Shown here piece after piece: positions 1-5,008 of a DNA stretch of 5,008 nucleotides. The notes beneath the pieces are model-generated. The model was not told the DNA's origin. It ran no database searches and saw nothing but the letters and a program-made list of their open reading frames with translations. The position numbers and the translations under genes are program-made. Numbering within the stretch: position 1 is the stretch's first letter; each line of letters begins with the position of its first letter. Source of the stretch: Planctomycetota bacterium (GTDB lineage: Bacteria; Planctomycetota; Planctomycetia; Pirellulales; Lacipirellulaceae). The stretch lies in contig JAKEGR010000113.1 of NCBI GenBank assembly GCA_022615465.1, positions 1 to 5,008 of the forward strand. Reading direction: 5' to 3'.

Positions 1-1147
1 CGAAGAAATCGACGGCCGTCGCCCGCATGTGGTCGTAGATCGTCTGCTGCGTGACGTTCGCATAACCAACAAATTGCATCGCTTCCCTGATCAGCACGCT
101 GGCCCCGGCCACATAAGGCGCGGCCATGCTCGTGCCGGATTTGCTCGCAAAATCGTCCGCGGCTCCGTTGTGGTTCCCAACATAATCGGGAACCGTGCTC
201 ATGATGGTTCGGCCGGGAGCCGCAATCGCGGTCGTGTGCCGTTGGCTGAAAGCACTCATCGTGCCGGTGTCTTCGACACTCATCACAGGCACCACGTAGG
301 GGCTTGCGGCCGGGTAGCTGAGGCCCGGGGTGTTGTAGCTCGAAAAGCTGTTGCCGGCCGAAACCGAGATGAAGATACCGTCGGCCTTGAGTTGGGAGAA
401 ATTGTCTTCCAGCGACGACCAGGATGGCACGGTGGTGGAGTTCCACGTGCTGCCGATTGACAGGTTTATCGCGGTGATCGGGTTTTCGAACGAGTCACGA
501 TTCGTGTGGACCCACTCCAACGCGCGCTCGACCCAACTGAAGTAGCCGTTCCCCGCGTCATTGAACACCCGCAAACCGACGAGATCGACCCCAGGCGCAA
601 CGCCGTAATGGTTGTTTGCCCCGTTGGGGTCGCCGCCGATGATTCCGGCCACGTGGGTGCCATGCGAACCCGCGGTTCCATCATCGTACGGGTCCGCGTC
701 GTTCTCCTCCGTGAAGTCCCAGCCACCCACGACGCGATAATCCGGCCCTAGCCCGCCGCCCAGGGCAAAATGATCCCAGGCGATCCCGCTGTCGATAACC
801 GCCACCGTCTGTCCCAAGCCGCGGAAACCATAGTCGGTGCGAGCCTGCGTCAGGCCGGTGAGGTTGTGCGCGTCCGCCAGGTGTTGTTCGATCTGGTCGA
901 GAGTTTGCAGTGGATCGTACTCCACGGATCGATCAAGCCAGAAGTCCGGCGGTAGCTCAACGTGCTGCACCAACTCCGGCGGTGCGTTGTCCACCACGGC
1001 ATGTTGTTCGATCGGCATCTCGCCGTATATGAGCTGCGGAACCGATCCACCCAGCAGTTGACTGACTGGGTCCGCCGACATGACCATTCGATTTTCCAGG
1101 CATTCGATCGAAGCGTTCCGCGTTCGACGACGACGTGGGCCAGCCAT
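1..1147 (-). CDS. Subtilisin-like (S8 family) secreted serine protease, 3' end cut by window edge
   Basis: A secreted endopeptidase with the Asp-His-Ser triad, all visible: Asp119 in VAVIDSG, His162 in SHGTHVAG, Ser340 in SGTSMAAP, plus the oxyanion Asn266 in SAGNS. The 382 residues seen cover the whole catalytic domain (about 105-380) after a pro-region-like segment (about 27-104). The N-terminus has an Arg run (residues 5-8) and then LENRMVMSA (17-25), matching the 'LEPR-XLL'-type motif at the start of many planctomycete exported proteins; no classical hydrophobic signal peptide is obvious. I chose the ATG at 1147 because it keeps this motif. Downstream ATGs at residues 21 and 23 would cut into it, and in-frame stops lie a little further upstream. 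A GAGGGG sits about 12 bases before the ATG and an AGGG only 2 bases before it. C-terminal cell-surface or repeat domains may follow off-window. The gene diverges from pyrC with no evident functional link. Family call very secure; the exact start is less so. Confidence 0.95.
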   Translation of the reverse strand, partial: MAGPRRRRTRNASIECLENRMVMSADPVSQLLGGSVPQLIYGEMPIEQHAVVDNAPPELVQHVELPPDFWLDRSVEYDPLQTLDQIEQHLADAHNLTGLTQARTDYGFRGLGQTVAVIDSGIAWDHFALGGGLGPDYRVVGGWDFTEENDADPYDDGTAGSHGTHVAGIIGGDPNGANNHYGVAPGVDLVGLRVFNDAGNGYFSWVERALEWVHTNRDSFENPITAINLSIGSTWNSTTVPSWSSLEDNFSQLKADGIFISVSAGNSFSSYNTPGLSYPAASPYVVPVMSVEDTGTMSAFSQRHTTAIAAPGRTIMSTVPDYVGNHNGAADDFASKSGTSMAAPYVAGASVLIREAMQFVGYANVTQQTIYDHMRATAVDFF

Positions 1148-1219
1148 TTCCCTACCATTCCCCTCGTCGACCAATCGTTCTGCCACCTTGCAGCGCGCGG
1201 TGCGTCGGTGCCTGGCAGA

Positions 1220-1237
1220 TTCGACAAGTTCGACAAG
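1220..1237. repeat. Tandem 9-bp duplication (TTCGACAAG x2)
   Basis: Two perfect adjacent copies of TTCGACAAG, lying about 73-90 bases upstream of the protease start codon on the minus strand, where they read CTTGTCGAA twice. This could be a simple slippage duplication or a pair of regulator half-sites near the protease promoter. No function is shown by the sequence. Confidence 0.5.
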
Positions 1238-1473
1238 CTAGATGAGTTATTTGAAAAGACGTTCGATTCGGCCGCTGGGGGAATCGGCCGCATCGCGAAA
1301 AGTGGAATCACTTCCAGGGAGGCGGCATCCCGATTGCCTCCACAGTTCAAGCCTAGTTCAGGAAACTTCGCGGCGGGGAGAAAGGGTTGGGCATGTGCCT
1401 GTGTTTTCACTCACCAGCGTGTTGACCGTTGGCATCACGGGCGGGGTCGCGTGTGCGAAAAGCAACACCCACC

Positions 1474-1502
1474 TTGCCTTTGTCCGCGCCGACCGATATT
1501 CT
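1474..1502 (+). promoter_or_regulatory. Candidate sigma70-type promoter for pyrC
   Basis: TTGCCT (1474-1479) and TATTCT (1497-1502) are separated by exactly 17 bases, and each matches 4 of 6 consensus bases. Transcription would begin near 1509, giving a leader of about 68 bases before the pyrC ATG. No other pair this good was seen close to the gene. A match at this level can occur by chance in a region this long, so it is a candidate only. Confidence 0.3.
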
Positions 1503-1576
1503 CGGCGCATGCAGATCAGACATTCGAGCCTGAAGAAAACCGCGTCCTGTCAGGTCTGACCACCCGATCGGCACCC

Positions 1577-2917
1577 ATGCGAACGCTCATCCAAAACGCC
1601 CGCGTCGTGCTGCCCGACACCATCGAACGGGTGTCTGTTCTGATCGGCGGTACGCAGATTGCCGACGTGGATCCGGCGCCGCACCTCCGCGTTGACGAAG
1701 TGATTGACGCAACGGGCCTCCACTTACTTCCTGGCCTGATCGACGACCAGGTCCACTTCCGCGAACCGGGCCTCACGCCCAAAGAAGACCTTGCAAGCGG
1801 CAGCCGGGCATGTGCCAAAGGCGGCATCACGACATTTCTCGAAATGCCCAACACGTTGCCGGCCACGACTACGCAGGCTCGGCTCGAGGAAAAGCTCGCC
1901 CTCGCGGCCCGGAAATCGCTCGTTAATTACGGCTTCTACGTCGGCGCGACAACCGGCAACCTCGACGAACTGCGGCGCGCTCATCGCACACCAGGCATCA
2001 AGATCTTTATTGGCTCAAGCACGGGCGACTTGCTAGTCGACGACCAAGGTACGCTCGAGCGCATCTTCGCGGAAACAACGCTGCCGATCACTGCTCACTG
2101 CGAAGACGAGACCACCGTGCGAGCCAACATCGCCCGCTTTGCCGGCACGCACGACGTCGCCGATCACTCGCGCATCCGCGACCACCAGGCGGCCCTGATC
2201 GCTACGCGCCGCGCGATCGACCTCGCCTTGCGCCATCACCACCGCTTCCATGTCTTGCACGTCTCCACGGCTGCCGAGGCCGAGTTGCTCGTCGACCACC
2301 GCCAACTCATTACCGCCGAAGCCTGCCCGCATCATTTGCTGCTCAATGTGGGCGATTATCCCCGGCTTGGCACCCTCGCGCAAATGAATCCCTCGCTGAA
2401 AACGCCTGACGACAACCGACATCTGTGGCAAGCACTGCGCGATGGCCGGCTGCAAGTCGTTGCCACGGATCATGCCCCCCACACGCTCGAAGAGAAACGG
2501 CTTTTGTACCCAGCCTCGCCATCCGGCTTGCCAGCAGTCGAGAATTCGCTGGCGCTCATGCTTAACGAAGTCCACCACGGCCGCTGCACGCTCCAGCAAG
2601 TCGTCCGCTGGATGTGCGACGCTCCGGCCCGCGTCTGGGATCTCGTCGGCAAGGGCCGCATTGCGGTTGGTTACGACGCGGACCTGGTGCTTGTTGATCT
2701 CGAGCGGACCTCCGAAGTTCGCAACGAAGAGCAGGTCACGAAGTGTGGCTGGAGTCCGTGGCACGGAGTGCGGCTCACCGGCTGGCCAATCCGCACCTGG
2801 GTGCTGGGCCGCGAGGTCTACCGCGATGGCGGCTTCGCCCCCGCCGCCCGCAGTCAGGAAGCCCAATTTGACCATGCCCGCGGCGGCTACTGGGCCACCG
2901 CGTCGCGTGAAGCGTAA
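1577..2917 (+). CDS. pyrC: Dihydroorotase (class I type)
   Basis: Cytoplasmic zinc amidohydrolase that interconverts carbamoyl-aspartate and dihydroorotate, third step of UMP synthesis. The protein is 446 residues, normal for class I dihydroorotases. Seen in order: N-terminal beta segment [11 protein letters not shown]; metal-site motif [13 protein letters not shown] (53-65) with His60 and Arg62; EMPNT (89-93), the substrate-binding Asn motif; [11 protein letters not shown] (140-150), where Lys142 is the likely carbamylated bridging lysine; ITAHCED with His174; HVLHVST with His228; VATDHAPH with catalytic/metal Asp298; and the C-terminal KCGWSPW (389-395) typical of this enzyme. Oddity: the first metal His is Gln58. 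The ATG at 1577 places the N-terminus as in homologues; the frame is open much further upstream, but that part is not dihydroorotase-like and overlaps the protease gene. No clear Shine-Dalgarno sequence. Convergent with the PreA-like gene downstream. Allantoinase or hydantoinase is less likely, given the CGWSP and REPGLT motifs. Confidence 0.93.
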   Translation: MRTLIQNARVVLPDTIERVSVLIGGTQIADVDPAPHLRVDEVIDATGLHLLPGLIDDQVHFREPGLTPKEDLASGSRACAKGGITTFLEMPNTLPATTTQARLEEKLALAARKSLVNYGFYVGATTGNLDELRRAHRTPGIKIFIGSSTGDLLVDDQGTLERIFAETTLPITAHCEDETTVRANIARFAGTHDVADHSRIRDHQAALIATRRAIDLALRHHHRFHVLHVSTAAEAELLVDHRQLITAEACPHHLLLNVGDYPRLGTLAQMNPSLKTPDDNRHLWQALRDGRLQVVATDHAPHTLEEKRLLYPASPSGLPAVENSLALMLNEVHHGRCTLQQVVRWMCDAPARVWDLVGKGRIAVGYDADLVLVDLERTSEVRNEEQVTKCGWSPWHGVRLTGWPIRTWVLGREVYRDGGFAPAARSQEAQFDHARGGYWATASREA

Positions 2918-3063
2918 ACCGCTACGAACGTGCTTGAAGAATGAGGTGTGGGAATAAGCTGGCCTTCCTCTTTGAGGCCCTCAATAAGAAATTACTCCTC
3001 AAGACCGGCCTGCTTCGGAATGCTGTTGTCCTCTGTGCCAAAATAGCTGAGACAGCCTCCTCC

Positions 3064-4194
3064 TTATCCCCGCGCGAGCGCGTCGGTCTGCTTCACGAAG
3101 TCGTCGCCGTGCCATTCGGCGTCGGTCTTGACGACTTTTTTCTGCTCGGCCTCGACCTTTTTTACGGCACGGGCCTCAGTTTGCCGCCGCACCAGATCGG
3201 CATGGGTCGTGAAGAACTGCACGCTGTGGCCCCGGAAATCCTCAACTCGTGCAAATGCGTGTCGTTCCATGAACGCCAGGAGTTGTTCCTGCATCGGCTT
3301 CACGATGCCGTAGCCAGATTTCATTACGGCAGTGCAGACCTGCACCGTGTCGCAGCCGAGCAGGATGAATTGGGCTGCGTCGTTGCCCGTCTCGATGCCG
3401 CCGACGCCGCTCAGGGTCCGGTCGGGAAACTCGTGCTTAATGACCGTGGCGATCTCCAGGCACATCCGCAGGGCGATCGGCATCACCGCCTGGCTGGAGT
3501 AGCCGCCCAGTGTCGTGTAACCCTCGACGGTCGGCTCTGGCCGCAGCGTTTCCAGATCGACGCCGATCACGCTGCGAATTGTGTTGATCGCGCTGATGCC
3601 GTCGCAGCCTGCCCGCAGCGATGCCCGGCTGGGGTCTTCAATGTGTGTGATGTTCGGCGTCATTTTGGCCCACACCGGCCGCTTGGCGACCTCCTTCACC
3701 CAGCCGCACACCTCCTCCAGGATGTCCGGATTCTCCCCCATCGCCGAGCCCATCTTCCGCTCGGGCAGCCCATGAGGGCAGGACATGTTGAGTTCGAACG
3801 CATCGACGCCCGCCTCCTGGCACCGGTGGACGATTTCGTGCCAAGCGTCGCGGTGGTATTCCTCCATGATCGACGCAATGAGGATGCGATCCGGGTATTG
3901 ATCCTTGACCTTTTTGAATTCGTCGATCCAGGTCGCGAACGGGCGATCCGAGATAAGCTCGATATTCTCCCATCCATAGATTTCGCCCGACTTGCGGCTC
4001 CGCAATCGCGCATACCGCGGCTGAACGTTGATCACCTTCGACGCGTCGAGGCTCACCGTCTTGCAGATAACAGCCCCCCAGCCTTCGTCGAACGCCTTGC
4101 CAATGACGTTGGCGTTCGTCCCCGGCGGGCCGGAGGCAATGACAAAAGGATTGGGCAGCTTCAGTCCGTTGACGGTGGTTTCGAGCGTGGCCAT
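3064..4194 (-). CDS. preA: PreA-like dihydropyrimidine dehydrogenase flavoprotein lacking the ferredoxin domain
   Basis: A 376-residue FMN TIM-barrel enzyme related to the catalytic domain of dihydropyrimidine dehydrogenase (uracil/thymine reduction) and to dihydroorotate dehydrogenase. Visible: FMN-binding IASGPPGTN (19-27); CKT with Lys45; ENIELIS with Asn77; ELNMSCPHG (134-142) with Asn136, catalytic-type Cys139 and His141; AKMTPN with Lys177; AINT with Asn204-Thr205; GGYSSQA (230-236); and phosphate-binding SGVGGIETGND (262-272). From memory of pig DPD (Asn609, Asn668, Cys671, His673, Lys709, Asn736, Thr737), the spacing matches residue for residue between Asn77 and Thr205. Unlike E. coli PreA (about 411 residues), no cysteine occurs after residue 287, so the two [4Fe-4S] sites are absent; the end is a charged, Lys/Glu-rich probable helix (about 334-358). 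Start ATG at 4194 fits the family N-terminus; no good Shine-Dalgarno sequence. No PreT-like partner in view. The substrate could be a dihydropyrimidine or dihydroorotate. Family secure, exact substrate not. Confidence 0.85.
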   Translation of the reverse strand: MATLETTVNGLKLPNPFVIASGPPGTNANVIGKAFDEGWGAVICKTVSLDASKVINVQPRYARLRSRKSGEIYGWENIELISDRPFATWIDEFKKVKDQYPDRILIASIMEEYHRDAWHEIVHRCQEAGVDAFELNMSCPHGLPERKMGSAMGENPDILEEVCGWVKEVAKRPVWAKMTPNITHIEDPSRASLRAGCDGISAINTIRSVIGVDLETLRPEPTVEGYTTLGGYSSQAVMPIALRMCLEIATVIKHEFPDRTLSGVGGIETGNDAAQFILLGCDTVQVCTAVMKSGYGIVKPMQEQLLAFMERHAFARVEDFRGHSVQFFTTHADLVRRQTEARAVKKVEAEQKKVVKTDAEWHGDDFVKQTDALARG

Positions 4195-4310
4195 GACAGT
4201 CGGGTTCGATTACGAATCGTTTCACTTGGATAGTAAGCAGGTGGCAACAGAGAAAACGAAGTAGGGTTGGTTGGTGCAACTCGAAGTAGGAACGCAGGAC
4301 GATGGTTGCT

Positions 4311-4386
4311 CCCTCTCCCACTGGGAGAGGGCTGGGGTGAGGGTGGTTCACTCAGCGGCCATCACCCTAACCCGAAGGGCGAGTGG
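4311..4386. repeat. REP-like palindromic intergenic repeat (CCCTCTCCC...GGGAGAGGG type)
   Basis: A perfect 9-base inverted repeat, CCCTCTCCC (4311-4319) and GGGAGAGGG (4323-4331) around a 3-base loop, is followed by GGGGTGAGGGTGG, which pairs imperfectly with CCATCACCCTAACCC (about 4359-4373). A degenerate tail, GAAGGGCGAGTGG, looks like the remains of another copy. Sequences of this 'CCCTCACCCCAACCCTCTCCC' kind are dispersed in many high-GC bacterial genomes, including planctomycetes, and produce spurious peptides such as PLPLGEGWGEG. Its strong stem could also act as an mRNA or DNA structure upstream of the PreA-like gene. Family membership is from memory; boundaries are approximate. Confidence 0.7.
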
Positions 4387-4611
4387 ATGGCCCAAAACTT
4401 TTCACGGTTTCACTTAGCTTGTCGCCGTCCCCACATAATCGGAAACGGTTCTTGCAGGCGGAATCGGCAATCCCTCCTTGCGTAAGCCTTCCTGCTTGTT
4501 TCAGTATACTATTGAGCGTCCCTGGGAGGCACCTCGATCTTTTTCACCAAATCGTGGTAGTTCAAGACCAGACCCCTCGAAAGCAACGATCCGGTATCGA
4601 ATCTGCCGAAA

Positions 4612-4620
4612 TGGTATAAT
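4612..4620 (+). promoter_or_regulatory. Extended -10 promoter (TGGTATAAT) for the nucleotidyltransferase gene
   Basis: TGG-TATAAT combines a perfect Pribnow box (4615-4620) with the upstream TGn extension, which lets sigma70-type promoters work without a good -35 box; indeed no convincing -35 is visible about 17 bases upstream. Transcription would begin near 4627, leaving a leader of about 24 bases before the ATG at 4651. The perfect match in GC-rich DNA, just ahead of a start codon, makes it credible. Confidence 0.5.
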
Positions 4621-4650
4621 GGACTCCGGTTCCCGGATCGGGTCGTTTCA

Positions 4651-5008
4651 ATGCCAGAATACGATGGAATAATGGCTCTCGAACGTATGGAGCGGGCCGT
4701 GTTGAAGGTCAAGGATCGGTTGCTGCGCGCGGCGGCGGCTTTGGAGGCGGCCGGCGTACCGTATGTCGTCGTGGGCGGCAATGCAGTCGGCGCTTGGATT
4801 GAGCAGATTGACGAGCGGGCGGTGCGTGCAACTCAAGATGTCGATTTGGCAATTCGCCGCGGCGATCTGGGAGCCGCGAAAGTTGCGATGGGAGACGCGG
4901 GCTTTACTTATCGGCATATTGCTGGCGTCGATATGTTCCTGGATGGACCCGACGCGACGCCACGTGATGCGGTATACCTGGTCTTCTGCGGAGAGAAGGT
5001 CCAGGAAC
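4651..5008 (+). CDS. Nucleotidyltransferase-fold protein (MNT/AbiEii-like), 3' end cut by window edge
   Basis: The first 119 residues are present. After an amphipathic helix rich in Ala, Arg and Glu (about 14-34), the sequence has GVPYVVVGGNAVGAW (35-49) followed by ATQDVDLAI (60-68). This is the GG...DxD arrangement of the polymerase-beta nucleotidyltransferase fold, with Gly42-Gly43 and the metal-binding pair Asp63/Asp65. The next part (GDAGFTYRHIAGVDMFLDGP, 81-100) resembles a small conserved family I remember from planctomycetes and other bacteria, usually annotated only as nucleotidyltransferase or hypothetical. Some relatives of the fold are toxin-antitoxin components (MNT, AbiEii), but no partner is visible and the role is unknown. 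In-frame ATGs at 4651, 4672 and 4687 are all possible starts; 4651 fits best with the TATAAT just upstream, while only 4672 has even a weak GGA before it. Fold call good, function open. Confidence 0.75.
   Translation, partial: MPEYDGIMALERMERAVLKVKDRLLRAAAALEAAGVPYVVVGGNAVGAWIEQIDERAVRATQDVDLAIRRGDLGAAKVAMGDAGFTYRHIAGVDMFLDGPDATPRDAVYLVFCGEKVQE

Larger units (their letters stand above)
1148..1576. other. Divergent intergenic region between protease and pyrC
   Basis: About 430 bases with no convincing gene. It must hold promoters for both the protease (minus) and pyrC (plus). Visible structure: a tandem 9-base duplication TTCGACAAG at 1220-1237; TCGGCCGC repeated directly at 1268-1275 and 1284-1291; and a small palindrome TGGAA-tcac-TTCCA at 1303-1316 that could be an operator or chance. 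One plus-strand reading frame at 1428-1469 encodes [14 protein letters not shown], which resembles the CoaE P-loop (see findings). The pyrC frame stays open across this region and into the protease gene, but that extension has no recognisable protein content. Confidence 0.6.
4195..4650. other. Divergent intergenic region between preA-like gene and nucleotidyltransferase
   Basis: About 455 bases with no credible gene; short open frames here read partly as translations of the CCCTCTCCC repeat. It holds the upstream region of the minus-strand PreA-like gene, a pair of direct 9-base repeats CGAAGTAGG (4257-4265 and 4282-4290), the palindromic repeat unit at 4311-4386, and an extended -10 element close to the plus-strand gene. 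From about 4390 to 4600 I see nothing recognisable on either strand. Confidence 0.6.

Noticed and set aside
850..1410. A 186-codon minus-strand open frame overlapping the protease start
   Set aside because: It is in a different frame from the protease, low in recognisable content, and overlaps its N-terminal coding part.
962..1576. A 205-codon N-terminal extension of the pyrC frame
   Set aside because: It is not dihydroorotase-like, overlaps the protease gene on the opposite strand for nearly 190 bases, and the ATG at 1577 gives a normal family N-terminus.
2033..2875. A 280-codon minus-strand open frame
   Set aside because: Antisense to pyrC, whose metal-site motifs are all read on the plus strand; no protein features of its own.
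2961..2984. Hairpin-forming sequences (GGCCT...AGGCC and TTGAG-GCC-CTCAA) between the convergent genes as a terminator
   Set aside because: The stems are only 5 base pairs, mutually exclusive, and not followed by a T run on either strand, so a terminator call is not supported.
3736..3741. Loss of the catalytic Cys in the PreA-like enzyme (Met152 in SAMGE versus a Cys in DPD)
   Set aside because: The catalytic Cys of DPD is the one in the SCPHG motif, which is present here as Cys139; the spacing to the other conserved residues confirms this alignment.
2941..4233. A 430-codon plus-strand open frame
   Set aside because: It lies antisense to the well-supported PreA-like gene and has no recognisable motifs; long antisense frames are expected from GC-rich codon bias.
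4257..4290. CGAAGTAGG direct repeats as a target-site duplication
   Set aside because: The copies are only 25 bases apart with nothing element-like between them, and they do not flank the palindromic repeat.

Overview
The window looks like ordinary chromosomal DNA of a GC-rich planctomycete, probably Pirellulales-like. Three signs support this. The secreted protease begins with an Arg-rich stretch followed by an 'LExR-xxLSA'-type motif, typical of planctomycete exported proteins. The genes mostly lack good Shine-Dalgarno sequences. An intergenic CCCTCTCCC/GGGAGAGGG palindromic repeat is of a kind common in such genomes. The lineage call is inference from these features; there is no rRNA or other phylogenetic marker here.

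Layout: (1) 1-1147, minus strand: N-terminal 382 residues of a subtilisin-family (S8) serine protease, complete through the catalytic Ser; the C-terminus lies off the left edge. (2) 1148-1576: a divergent intergenic region with a candidate sigma70-type promoter for the next gene, small repeats, and a short peptide-level resemblance to a CoaE P-loop that may be a gene relic or chance. (3) 1577-2917, plus: a full-length class I-type dihydroorotase (pyrC), in which the first metal-binding His of the usual DxHxHxR motif is Gln. (4) 2918-3063: a short convergent gap. (5) 3064-4194, minus: a PreA-like, dihydropyrimidine dehydrogenase-type flavoprotein with the substrate and FMN residues kept but no C-terminal ferredoxin domain. 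(6) 4195-4650: a non-coding region with the palindromic repeat and an extended -10 promoter. (7) 4651-5008, plus: the N-terminus of a nucleotidyltransferase-fold protein, running off the right edge.

Two neighbours concern pyrimidines: dihydroorotase (third step of UMP synthesis) and a dihydropyrimidine/dihydroorotate dehydrogenase-superfamily enzyme. They are convergent, so they are not an operon, and a functional link is only suggested. The protease and the nucleotidyltransferase have no evident connection to them. I found no CRISPR, tRNA, rRNA, insertion sequence or clear defence system. The most useful observations are the Gln-for-His change in PyrC and the missing iron-sulfur domain in the PreA-like enzyme; neither amounts to a new system.
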